Source of the DNA: Amoebidium appalachense | Lineage: Eukaryota; Ichthyosporea | Assembly (NCBI GenBank): GCA_963693365.1 | Contig: CAVNZM010000008.1 | Coordinates: forward strand, 2,790,001-2,854,000 | Direction of reading: 5' to 3' | Length of the DNA stretch: 64,000 nucleotides | In this document: piece after piece, positions 26,561 through 37,269 of the stretch | Layout: each line of letters opens with the position of its first letter | Position numbering within the stretch: the stretch's first letter is position 1 | Notes under the pieces: model-generated | The model's database searches: none | Told to the model about the DNA's origin: nothing | What the model saw: only the letters and a program-made list of their open reading frames with translations | Translations under genes and position numbers: made by a program

Positions 26561-27674
26561 CTTTAGATGTCTATTAGATGTCCGATGAGAATGGTTGCGA
26601 TATACGCGCAAAGAAAATTTTTGTGATCAAGCCAGCTGAGCAATCGTTGGGAAACCCGCCAATTACTCACACGGGGCATTGCGGGGCTCATTGCGGCCAT
26701 CTGAATGTGATGGTGGCATGGCCATTTATATAGGGCCAGGAAATCACTTTTCCGTTCGATTGTGGGACGAAAATCACAAAATGGCAAACCCGATTTTGAT
26801 TGGTTGTTATTCTTCAAAACGGCATGCTCAGGGTCACCCAACTGTGATCAGCCAATCACGTTTCATGTTTAATTGAGATTATCGCATACATCTAATGAAG
26901 ATATGTTTCTGCCATCTTTACGACATCGCAACGACCTGATCTTCTATGGTCTGATCTTGTACATATCCCACAGGGGTCATAAACATCTCATAATGATATT
27001 TGTTAGATAAACACGCAACCACAACGGCCGCAAATAAAACTAAATTACCCCATTTGGCAAGTGCCATGTGGCAGAGTGTAAATTGCGAACGTCCGAAACA
27101 CTAAACACTAGGCAAAATAGAGCAATCTAGTAACTACATAGTACCAATTTCGAGCATCGAAGCAGGAAAATGGTTATTTATTGCAATTTTATATTTTGTG
27201 TGTTCCGAGGATGTTACCACCTTTGAAGGTTTATTAGCGCCTGAAAACAATACCTTACTGCATTAGGGCGGGTGCACATCACAGGCACGTGCACATTCTC
27301 CGGACACCAGATGATATATCGCAAGATATCCGTACGATATCTAATGTATGTATTGTTGATATCATTCTATTCTCATGCATCGTAGTTATAATGAACGTTA
27401 CCATTTTATGACTATTTATGATATAAAACGCTAGTTACGCTTGTGCTTTCTATAACCGGTAACGCACGTTAACATTATGCCTCCGCGCGCGTGAACTACA
27501 AAGTATGTGAAAACTGCAACGTAGTGATACACACTCTTCTTCTGAACCTATGTCGTCAATCATGACACACACACACACACACACACACAGCGAGACACGC
27601 ACGCTGCCACACACACACACACAAACACACACACACAGAGAGAGATACACACACACAGACAGACACGTTGCCCT

Positions 27675-27705
<31 letters not shown>

Positions 27706-27738
27706 GCCACACACACACACACACACACAGGCACGTTG

Positions 27739-27806
<68 letters not shown>

Positions 27807-27834
27807 ACCCACACACACGTTACCATGCGCACCT

Positions 27835-27890
<56 letters not shown>

Positions 27891-27957
27891 ACACGTACAT
27901 ACACACACCCAAACACATGCCCGTGTGCACGTACATCGGTAGACACGAACGCGCGAG

Positions 27958-27989
<32 letters not shown>

Positions 27990-28094
27990 GTGTTCACATA
28001 AAGACAGGGTACACCACGGTTGCCTCGATATTCCTCTGTTCTTTATCTACACATTCTCGGCTCACTCTCCCGTTCATAAAATATCTCCTCCCTT
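26561..28094. other. DNA transposon interior, no gene seen
   Basis: It contains a promoter-like patch near 26715-26865 (CATTTATATAGGGCC, ATTGGTTG and GCCAATCACG), sparse GATATC sequence to about 27360, then CA-rich tracts 27563-27830 and 27955-27988 around a C run (27837-27876). Confidence 0.5.
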
Positions 28095-30013
28095 GTAGCA
28101 CCTTGTAGCATAGTATATGTACATATGTTACCTAGACATTATTGGTTTTTCAATAACTACCCACAGAACAGCCTCTAGCACGAGAAATTTACCACAACGT
28201 TTATGGGGGGGATGGTAAATGTGCCCCTGGAGTACGAGGGTCACACGAAAAAAACACAACATTGTAGCTCGAATAGAACCCCCCTTGTAGCATAGTATAA
28301 GTACATGTGTTACCTAGACATTATTCGTTTTTTCAATAACTACCCACAGAACAGCTTCTAGCACGAGAGCTTTACCACAAAGTTTATGGGGGGGATGGTG
28401 AATGTGCCCCTGGAGTACGAGGGTCACACGAAAAAAACACAACGTTGTAGCTCGTATAGAACCCCCCTTGTAGCATAGTATATGTACATAGTATGTTACC
28501 TAGACATTATTGGTTTTTTCAATAACTACCCACAGAACAGCTTCTAGCACGAGACATTTACCACAAAGTTTATGGGGGAGATGGTGAATGTGCCCCTGGA
28601 GTACGAGGGTCACACGAAAAAAACACAATGTTGTAGCTCGAATAGACCCCCCTTGTAGCATAGTATATGTCCATGTGTTACCTAGACATTATTGGTTGTT
28701 TCAATAACTACCCACAGAACAGCTTCTAGCACGAGACATTTACCACAACGTGTATGGGGGGGATGTTGAATGTGCCCCTGGAGTACAAGGGTCACACGAA
28801 AAAAACACAACGTTGTAGCTCGTATAGAACCCCCCTTGTAGCATAGTATATGTACATAGTATGTTACCTAGACATTATTGGTTTTTTCAATAACTACCCA
28901 CAGAACAGCTTCTAGCACGAGAGCTTTACCACAACGTTTATGGGGGGGATGGTGAATGTGCCCCTGGAGTACGAGGGTCACACGAAGAAAACACAACGTT
29001 GTAGCTCGTATAGAACCCCCCTTGTAGCATAGTATATGTACATATGTTACCTAGACATTATTGGTTTTTCAATAGCTACCCACAGAACAGCCTCTAGCAC
29101 GAGAGATTTACCACAAAGTTTATGGGGTGGATGGTGAATGTGCCCCTGGAGTACGAGGGTCACACGAAAAAAACACAACATTGTAGCTCGAATAGAACCC
29201 CCCTTGTAGCATAGTATAAGTACATGTGTTACCTAGACATTATTCGTTTTTTCAATAACTACCCACAGAACAGCTTCTAGCACGAGAGCTTTACCACAAC
29301 GTGTATGGGGGGGATGGTGAATGTGCCCCTGGAGTACGAGGGTCACACGAAAAAAGCACAACGTTGTAGCTCGTATAGAACCCCCCTTGTAGCATAGTAT
29401 ATGTACATAGTATGTTACCTAGACATTATTGGTTTTTTCAATAACTACCCACAGAACAGCTTCTAGCACGAGAGCTTTACCACAACGTTTATGGGGGGGA
29501 TGGTGAATGTGCCCCTGGTGTACGAGGGTCACACGAAAAAAACACAACGTTGTAGCTCGTATAGAACCCCCCTTGTAGCATAGTATATGTACATATATAT
29601 GTTACCTAGACATTATTGGTTTTTCAATAACTACCCACAGAACAGCCTCTAGGACGAGAGATTTACCACAACGTTTATGGGGTGGATGGTGAATGTGCCC
29701 CTGGAGTACGAGGGTCACACGAAAAAAACACAACATTGTAGCTCGAATAGAACCCCCCTTGTAGCATAGCATATGTACATGTGTTACCTAGACATTATTC
29801 GTTTTTTCAATAACTACCCACAGAACAGCTTCTAGCACGAGAACTTTACCACAAAGTTTATGGGGGGGATGGTGAATGTGCCCCTGGAGTACGAGGGTCA
29901 CACGAAAAAAACACAACGTTGTAGCTCGTATAGAACCCCCTTTGTAGCATAGTATATGTACATCATACGGTATGTTACCTAGACATTATTGGTTTTTTCA
30001 ATAACTACCCACA
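28095..30013. repeat. Satellite array, monomer about 184 bp, 10.4 copies
   Basis: Monomers start at CTTGTAGCATAGTAT near 28102, 28284, 28467, 28652, 28835, 29021, 29203, 29386, 29572, 29758 and 29940 (spacing 182-186). Three subtypes differ in the linker before GTTACC: A (CATATGTTACC), B (CATGTGTTACC) and C (CATAGTATGTTACC). The order is A B C B C A B C A B C, a three-monomer higher-order repeat of about 551 bp with one partial deletion. No frame is conserved. The array lies wholly inside the DNA transposon. Confidence 0.95.
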
Positions 30014-30123
30014 TGCGGCATGTGTTACTTTCACGTTATTGGTTTCCTAGCACGGGATATTCAGCACACAGTTGGGGATGTGGGGGCAGTGTACACCTCA
30101 ATATTGGTAAGGTGGTGGGTGGG

Positions 30124-30130
<7 letters not shown>

Positions 30131-30169
<39 letters not shown>

Positions 30170-30711
30170 CCACACAACCGAAACTGTCGGTGTTACAAGT
30201 GGTTCGGTCTTAAGAAGTTAGAACGGTGATTTTTTTAATTAATAGCGGGAAACAATATTATCCCCATTGCATATGGGGGGAACGAGGAGGGGGGGAGGGG
30301 GGGGGGGGGGGGGGGGGGGTTCACAACGAATTCTATCGACTGTGCATAATTAATGTATATTGCACATGTAGCCTGAAAGATTAAAGTGAATGTGTGTATG
30401 TATATGTGCGAGTATATTTGTGTATGCAATACATGTACAATGTTTTCGTCTTTGTAGGTGGGTGGGTGGGGTGGGTGGGGGGGGGGGGGGGGGGGGGGGG
30501 TGGGGGGGGGGGGAAGAGGGAGGGGGGGAGGGGGCATCATGATCAGGGATAACAGGGTGTGTGCGTGTGTGCGCTTGTGTGCATGTGCTGTGTGTGTTGT
30601 GTAGGTGTGCGCCTGTGTGTGTGTGCGTGCCTGTGTGTGCGCGCCTGTGTGTGTGTGTGTGTGTGTGTGTGCAGTGTGCATGTGTGAGTGTGTGTGCGTG
30701 CGCGCGTGCGC

Positions 30712-30742
<31 letters not shown>

Positions 30743-30747
30743 TGTGT
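30131..30747. repeat. Poly-G and GT/GC tracts inside the transposon
   Basis: G runs 30131-30167, 30299-30319 and 30478-30513, then GT-rich and alternating CG sequence to 30747. Confidence 0.9.
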
Positions 30748-30831
30748 GATTTCAAAGAAGTCGAAAGCGCCAGTGACACCCATGTTGAAAAAAAGACAAG
30801 CAAGCACGCTAAGAAGGACAGCAAGAAGTAA
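30748..30831 (+). pseudogene. Possible captured C-terminal exon
   Basis: An open frame ending at TAA (30829-30831) reads ESASDTHVEKKTSKHAKKDS plus two Lys, a highly charged Lys-rich tail like a genuine protein C-terminus. It directly follows a GT tract. A downstream exon-like piece (31693-31753) supports gene capture by the transposon. The source gene is unknown. Confidence 0.25.
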
Positions 30832-31097
30832 CAGAAACCCTTTCATGCCGAAAAAATGGTCAAGAACAAAGAAGTGGAGGACACGTAACTATAGTCTGAT
30901 AGTTGTGACTAAGGGCACTAAGGGTAGCGCTAAGGGCACCAAGCTGATGCACGCGCGCGCGCGAGCCGAAATCTATTTTTATCTTTTTCCTAATCAGGCG
31001 CGGCGAATAGTGATTGGCTAAATCCCAATCCGGTTTGCAATTTTTTTCTCCATTTAAGCCTTTACGCACGTTGTTTTCTCCATTTCTCTTCCCCCTT

Positions 31098-31210
31098 CCC
31101 GCAGGTCCGCAGGTCCTTTCCCGCAGGTCGCCTGGTCGCAGGTCCCTTCCCGCAGGTCGCCTGGTCGCAGTTCCCTTCCCGCAGCGCCTGGTCACAGATC
31201 CCCCTCCGCA
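31098..31210. repeat. Degenerate minisatellite of CCCGCAGGTCGCCTGGTCG units
   Basis: About four imperfect copies, 28-32 bp each, of CCTTCCCGCAGGTCGCCTGG. It repeatedly creates pyrimidine-rich CGCAG|GT sequences that look like splice acceptors. Confidence 0.8.
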
Positions 31211-31603
31211 GATCGCGCAGCCACCGTGCTGATTGTTTTGGACCATGCTGCATGCTGCAGCTTCTTCTTGAAGGTTAGTTTTGTGTTGCCTGCTTTTGTG
31301 CATATGGCGTTTGTCTGTCTGGTCTGTGTCTGTGTCTGTGTGTGTGTGTGTGTATGTGTGTGTGCGTGCGTGCGTGTGCGTGTGTCTGCTGGCTGCAGAT
31401 GCACGTTGCCTTTCACGTTCATGAACCAGCGACTGTGGGCACTACTTTTGCTGTTAGCACTATAGCTATCATCCCCTCCACCGATCGTTCAAGCTATTTT
31501 CTGCTTCTCTAGACTTCATAAGTTCTGGTCCGGGTTTCCGTCCTTACTATGTTTAAGGTTGGTTCTGTCGACTCTTTTTTTGCCACTCTCAGTCAGCCCC
31601 CTC

Positions 31604-31643
<40 letters not shown>

Positions 31644-31692
31644 ACTTCTCGCAAGTAGGATGAGCTAATTCTTAGCTCGAGTTCCTTTACAG

Positions 31693-31753
31693 GTTTTGGC
31701 AAGGTTGGCCCATGAAGTCATCAGCAGCTATAAGGCTACGTTATCATCTAGAG
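31693..31753 (+). pseudogene. Exon-like fragment inside the DNA transposon
   Basis: Pyrimidine-rich acceptor TTCCTTTACAG, open coding VLARLAHEVISSYKATLSSR, and donor GTGGGT. It looks like an internal host exon carried by the transposon. No family was recognised. Confidence 0.3.
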
Positions 31754-31904
31754 GTGGGTACCGGCTCTTTGTCCTATGGCTGCTGTTGTTTCCGTTTTTC
31801 GTTTCATAGGTGGGTACCGGCTCTTTGTCCTGTTAAGGTAAATAAAGTATGGAGGCAAGACCCTGTGGGTCTGGTTCTTTGTCCTATGGCTGCTGTTGTT
31901 CCGT
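31753..31904. repeat. Short direct repeats of GGTACCGGCTCTTTGTCCT
   Basis: GGTGGGTACCGGCTCTTTG occurs at about 31753 and 31809, and a variant, GGTTCTTTGTCCTATGG, near 31872; two of the three are followed by CTGCTGTTGT. Confidence 0.75.
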
Positions 31905-32015
31905 GCTCTGTTACTTTTTCTCTTCGCACACACACACACAAAAGAGTGACTTTTCTTTTTTTTTCTTTTTTTCTTTTTTTTTGTGTGTGTGTGCGAAGAG
32001 AAAAAGTAACAGAGC
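31905..32015. repeat. Large hairpin, about 36-bp arms
   Basis: GCTCTGTTACTTTTTCTCTT followed by CGCACACACA on the left is mirrored by its reverse complement ending at 32015, around a T/C-rich loop of about 35-40 nt. The arms match without mismatch apart from one CA unit. Confidence 0.85.
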
Positions 32016-32104
32016 TTTTTATTATTTTTATTATTATTATTATTATTTTGTGTGTGTCTGTGTATTTATTTTGTGTGTTTTCGTAGTTCGAATAAATTGT
32101 GTGA

Positions 32105-32170
32105 AGACATGTCCCGAGGACATGTCTTTAAAAATATTTGTCTTAGAAAATATTTGTCTTAGAAAATATT
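32105..32170. repeat. GGACATGTC palindrome and AAAATATTTGTCTTAG tandem repeats
   Basis: GACATGTCC-CGA-GGACATGTC is a perfect 9-bp-arm palindrome. It is followed by about 2.5 copies of a 16-bp unit. Confidence 0.8.
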
Positions 32171-32328
32171 TGAAGTGACAGACACGCCCCAGTGGGACAT
32201 AACCCTACGTAAAAGATAATAGATGAGTTATAGTTGACACGTTCCAGTGGGACGTGTCTGCAGAAAATGGATCTGTAATCAGCGGCTCGACGACATATGA
32301 CCACGTGACAGGCAGGTTCGAAAGGGGT

Positions 32329-32334
<6 letters not shown>

Positions 32335-32366
<32 letters not shown>
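32335..32366. repeat. Poly-G tract
   Basis: About 32 G in the right part of the DNA transposon. Confidence 0.95.
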
Positions 32367-32368
<2 letters not shown>

Positions 32369-32399
32369 AAACGACATCAAACAGTGATCGGAAACGACG

Positions 32400-33350
32400 T
32401 CTGGATGATATCAACTTTGAAAATGGCTCAATCATATATATCAAGACATAACATAATGATATGAAAAGGATAATATAACTATATTGCGAAAATCATTCTT
32501 AATAAATCTTAATTATACCTTAAATTTATCGTTTTGATATATGTGCTGTATGTCAAAAAGATGTGACAGAGTTATGTTAACGATATGCTACTAATATCAT
32601 AAGGAATGGTTAGCTGATAAACTACTATATGTTTTAACGATATGTAACAGATACTAGAAAGATGTCGTGTAGAGGACATACAGCCAGAACTTCTCATATC
32701 TTTAAAGGCTCCTAAAACTATCAAAACGATATTATTACGAAATTTCTTTTGACCCATCCTAGTTATCTTTATGTTATGAGGCTTATATCGTTATGACATT
32801 TAACGTATGATCTTTAGATAATGTTTTCGGCATCCTATACCTATCCGTTGTATATGAAAAGGACATCTGTAATAGTATCTTATAGATGTATTACCATATA
32901 CGAAACCTCCTATAATGACCTCGAAATGATATCATATAGATATATATGTATCTTATGATCGATTATCATATATATCGTAAGGATATGTGATAGCTACCAT
33001 AAGGATATGGGGAAGGGCTCCTAATCCGCTATTAGAGATATCTTTATTATGTCTAAAACGCTTCTGAACATCAGACTAAAAAGATTTTATGATATCAAAT
33101 AGACTATCATAATGGTATCATACGGATATAACGAGGTTGTTGAATACATGGAACACAGGATAGAACAACGATGGGTTCAGGGTGCTCCGTATGAGCCCAT
33201 TATGAGATCATTTTGATATCTAGCAAAAGATACCAAAATGATATCCAGAAAACCCGTGATAGCAAAACGATGCTGTTATGTTATCTAAAAGACAAGAGGG
33301 GGATAAAGAGTGGCAAAAAGATGGGTTTATGGGTTTATGATATCTTTAAT
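32400..33350. repeat. GATAT-rich right arm of the DNA transposon
   Basis: AT-rich sequence with many GATAT/ATATC words and at least seven GATATC hexamers, ending in several ATGGGTTT words before the right inverted repeat. It mirrors the left arm in composition but does not align over length. Confidence 0.75.
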
Positions 33351-33359
33351 GGGTTTTTA

Positions 33360-33391
33360 ATGGGTTTCGGATGCCGGATGAAGTTTGCTGA
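33360..33391. repeat. Right terminal inverted repeat
   Basis: 32 bp, exact reverse complement of 24999-25030; followed by the TSD copy TGTGACTG (33392-33399). Confidence 0.95.
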
Positions 33392-33399
33392 TGTGACTG

Positions 33400-36300
33400 A
33401 CATATCCAAGGTGGAGTGTTACAAATGTCACAAGTTTGGGCACTACAAGTCACAGTGTCCAAAGAAGAAGAAGGGCGGCAATCGCGGCGACAAGGCGAAG
33501 CAGAACGGAGCTTCCAAGGAGATACTCGCCATGGCGGTAAACAGCGGACTCCCTTCTTCAACTGAGTGGTATTGGGACTGCGGCGCAACCTCCCATGTCA
33601 CATGCCGAAAGGACTGGATGGAAGACTTCCGGTCGATCACACCCAAACCCGTCGCTCTGGGTAACACCCCGGGTGTGATGGCGCTAGGAATAGGCGTCGT
33701 AAGATTAACAAGTGAGTTCCAGGGCAACAGCATGACATTTAGACTGCAGAATGTGCTGTACGTGCCAGCATTTGGAACTAACGTGATGTCGGCTTCAAGC
33801 GCCGGCAAGCACGGGTTAAGAGGCATCACCGACGGTCGACAGTGTACGATTGAGAGTGCCACAGATGGCCAAGTTGTGGCCCGTGGGGTAGTGGAGGGAG
33901 GCCTGTATCGTCTCCTAGTGAAACCCGTATGTGAGAGCGTGAACATGGTGACCACTGCAGTCGGCAGCAGTGGGGGTAACACCGTGTGTGAGCCGGTAAA
34001 GGGCAGCGCCAGTTTATGGCACCGGCGGTTTGGTCATGTGGCAATAAACACGCTACAGAAGATGGTTAAAGAAAACATCGTCGAGGGTCTGTGCATCGAC
34101 TGCAAAACCCAGGATGACGGTGTGTGCGAGGGATGCGCGAGAGGGAAGCAAGCCCGGCTCTCTTTCAGTAAGCTACCCCGCAAGACAGCGCCAGCGAAGC
34201 TCGACAGAGTTCATTCTGATGTGGCAGGACCGTTCAACAAGGAGTCGCTGCAAGGTTCGAAGTATTATGTCACCTTCATCGACGACAAGACAAGGTTCAC
34301 TACGGTGTACTTCATGAAACATAAATCCCAAGTGCATACTTACTTCAAGAAGTACAGGGCACACGTAGAGAAGCAACACGGTGCCAGCATCAAGATTCTG
34401 CGTTCCGACAACGGGGGTGAGTACACCTCCACTGAGTTCAAGTCGTTCCTGGAAGCGTGCGGCATTGAACATGAGGCGACAGTCCCTTACACACCAGAGC
34501 AGAATGGTGTAGCAGAGAGGGCTAACAGGACCATTGTCGAGACGGCGCGCTGCATGCTGCAGTCAGCAGGCATGAGTATGAGGTTCTGGCAGCTAGCAGT
34601 ACAGGCAGCTGTGTACATCAAGAACCTGACGCCAACCACAGTACTGGGTGGCATGACACCTTGGGAGGCATGGTATGGAGAGAAGCCCGATGTTAGCCAT
34701 CTACGTGTATTTGGTAGCAAGGCATTTGTCCATGTGCCGAAGGACGAGCGCAGGAAGCTAGACGCCAAGAGTCGGGAGTGTAAATTCGTCGGCTACACAG
34801 GTGACAGCAAGACGTACTTGTTGTGGGACACCGAGGCGCGCAAGACTATCGTCGGGCGAGATGTGGTGATCGATGAATCATGCACCCCAAAGGCCGGTAT
34901 TCCGGTGGTGCAAGATGAGCCAATGGAATTGCTGATGCATAAGCCAATCGGAAATCAGCAGAGCTTGGAATCGAGGGATCCAATCAGCGCCAAGAAGCAA
35001 CATTCCTTTCGGAAGCCTACAATCGGCACTGACAGTGGATATGATTCAGATGCTATCGGCGACGGCGCGGGCGAGGACAGCGGCGATTCGGACGCGGCAG
35101 GGTCAGGAGACGAGGAAGATAGTGCAGAGTTGCAGGTTGCAACCAGAAGTGCCTATCCGTCTATGACTACAAGGCGCGGTGGGACCTACGGCATCAACGC
35201 AGGTGTAGTAGAGTACCGCGACAGTATCAGCATGGCAATTGAGAGTGCTGATAGCAATGAGGATGACCCTGTGACACTGGAAGAAGCAATCTCCAGGCCA
35301 GATGGTGCAAAGTGGAAGGCTGCGCTGGACGAGGAGTACGAATCTCTAGTCAAGAATGGGACATGGTCACTGGTGCCACTCCCACCAGGTCGTCGGGCAG
35401 TTTCCTTCAAGTGGGTCTTTAAGATGAAACGCAACGCCGACGGCAGTGTCGAGCGCTACAAGGCCCGTGGTGTGGCCAGGGGCTTCTCTCAGCAAGAGGG
35501 GATAGACTACGAAGAGACCTTTGCCCCGGTGGCCAAGTTCACCAGCTTCAGACTTCTCTTCGCTATGGCAGCGGCAGAGAACATGCACCTCACACAAATA
35601 GATATCGTCACGGCGTTCCTGAACGGCGACATCAAGGAAGAGCTGTACATGCAGCAACCGCGTGGGTACGAGGTACCCGGAAAGGAAGACTATGTGTGTC
35701 GTTTGCACAAAAGTCTGTATGGCCTCAAGCAAGCAGCAAGGTGCTGGAATGAGAAGATGCATGAGGCTATGGTCGATCTTGGCTTCACACGTGTGGAAGC
35801 TGATCGATGTGTCTACTTCAAGGTCAACGGAAGTGGAAAGACGGTGGTGGCTGTGCATGTGGACGACATGCTAGTGGCGGCGTCGACAGATGATCTTATT
35901 CAAGAATTCGTCAGGCAGGTTGCGACGAAGTTCTCCGTCAAGGTGATCGGCGAGCCAAAGCTGCTACTCGGTGTGCAGGTCAGTCGTGACGCTGCAACAG
36001 GCGATATAAAATTGTCACAGGAAACGTACATCAAGTCATTGATGCGGCGCTTCAACATGGTCGACTGCAAGGCTAAGTCAACACCGCTACCGGAGCGATG
36101 CGTGTTGAGCAAGGCCATGAGTCCGGCAAGCGAGGAGGAGAGAGTGGCGATGCGGCAAGTTCCTTATGCCAGAGCTGTGGGCTCCTTAATGTACGCAATG
36201 GTGGCCACCCGGCCAGACATTGCACAAGCAGTGGGGGAACTTAGTAAGTTCGTGAGCAACCCGGGACTTCAACACTGGGACGCAGCCAAACATCTTCTCC

Positions 36301-36830
36301 GGTACCTCAAGGGGACAACCAACTACGGGATTGTCTACCGCGGAGGACGAGGAGGGAGTACAACAGTGGAGGGATTCACTGACTCCGATTACGCTGGCAA
36401 CTCCGACGACCGTAAGTCGACGAGCGGATACATCTTCACTGCCAATGGATCTGCCATCAGCTGGGGCAGCAAGCAACAGAAGACTGTGGCTACTTCATCT
36501 ACAGAGGCGGAGTATATGGCTACGTGCCTGGCAGTCAAAGAGGCTAAGTGGCTACGACAGCTGCTGGGGCAGTTGGGCTACGATATGAGTGAGGCGACCA
36601 TCATCTACGCCGACAACCAGGCCAGCATCAAGCTTGCAAGGAACCCGATGCTCCATAACAGGAGCAAACACATCGACGTTCAGTACCACTACACCCGTGA
36701 GTGTGTGGAGAATGGGGATGTAGAACTTGTGTATTGCAGCACGAACAGTAACGTGGCCGACATGTGCACCAAAGCTTTAGGGAGACTTAAGTTAGTGCAG
36801 CATCGGCAGGCCATCGGCATGGCTGAGTAA
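33400..36830 (+). CDS. copia gag C-terminus and complete pol polyprotein
   Basis: One open frame of more than 1,100 codons to TAA at 36828-36830. In order: CCHC knuckle CYKCHKFGHYKSQC (33417-33458); aspartic protease box WYWDCGATSH (33576 onward; DCGA instead of the usual DSGA); integrase HHCC start LWHRRFGH (about 34014), then the D-D35-E triad, D at 34218, D at 34407 (SDNGGEY) and E at 34515 (GVAERANR); RT with FKWVFKMK, DIVTAFLNGDIKEELYMQQP and SLYGLKQAARCW, catalytic HVDD at 35856-35867 (a variant of YVDD); RNase H with FTDSDYAGNSDDRKSTSGY, STEAEYMA and ADNQASIKLARNP. These enzymes copy and integrate the element. No stop or frameshift is seen; it is disabled only because gag is split upstream. 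The frame also extends 5' into transposon sequence (ATG at 33213), which could give a fused product. Confidence 0.96.
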
Positions 36831-36952
36831 GAACTACAAATAGTGTAGTGTTAATGTTCGTGTAGTAGGTGTTATATGTGTTAGTATAGTAGCATAGTTT
36901 TAGAGTTGCATCTTAGGTTTAGGTTGCATGCGGTACATAGATAGAACACAGT

Positions 36953-36963
36953 GCAAGTGGGGG
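36953..36963 (+). other. Polypurine tract
   Basis: Purine-rich AAGTGGGGG immediately upstream of the 3' LTR, the usual start site for plus-strand synthesis. Confidence 0.65.
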
Positions 36964-37269
36964 TGTCGAACAGGATAGCCATCCGGTATGCCCTGCGTTA
37001 GCGTAGCACTAGTGATCGGGAATATTCGAGATATTCGGGATAAACTGGTGGATAGGTTCACGATAGATCAGGATAGATCTAGAAGAGTCTAGAAGATTCT
37101 ATTGGAGTGTTTTGATTGGTAGCGACTAGATCCATAGCGGCGGGTAGACCAATCGGGAATAGTATGTAACATTCCAGTGAGCCAGACCACAAGTATATAA
37201 AGGTCCCGGCGGGCCAGTCAATGCAAGTCAGCAAATAATAAAGTCTCACAGAGAAACCTCTAAGTTACA
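36964..37269 (+). repeat. 3' LTR of the copia element
   Basis: Matches the 5' LTR except for one extra base in GGGTAGACC and the terminal A. It ends GTTACA, followed by the CTTTT target duplication. Confidence 0.93.

Larger units (their letters stand above)
24999..33391. mobile_element. 8.4-kb DNA transposon with 32-bp perfect terminal inverted repeats
   Basis: Inverted repeats 24999-25030 and 33360-33391 match 32 of 32 bases (outer end TCAGCAAACTTC, inner end CGAAACCCAT). They are bordered by an 8-bp duplication, a length typical of hAT transposons, although the ends lack a clear CAGNG start. The insertion splits copia gag, and the frame resumes exactly across it. No transposase was found in any frame, so it appears non-autonomous. 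The interior holds GATATC-rich arms, CA/GT runs, a satellite array, a hairpin and exon-like fragments. The motif CCGAAACCCATC recurs near 25190, and several ATGGGTTT words crowd the right end, which may be subterminal transposase sites. Confidence 0.85.
23941..37269 (+). mobile_element. Ty1/copia LTR retrotransposon, split by a DNA transposon
   Basis: Two direct LTRs (305-306 bp, one indel apart) starting TGTCGAAC flank a single long gag-pol frame in the order gag, CCHC, protease, integrase, RT, RNase H, which is the Ty1/copia order. A tRNA-iMet type primer site follows the 5' LTR and a purine-rich tract precedes the 3' LTR. Without the 8.4-kb insertion and one copy of its duplicated target, the element is about 4.9 kb and the gag and pol frames are in register, so it was probably intact when interrupted. 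The near-identical LTRs indicate recent integration. It sits inside the endonuclease domain of a non-LTR element. Confidence 0.95.

Noticed and set aside
28095-30013. CRISPR-like array
   Set aside because: The units are contiguous 184-bp monomers without distinct spacers, in a eukaryotic transposon.
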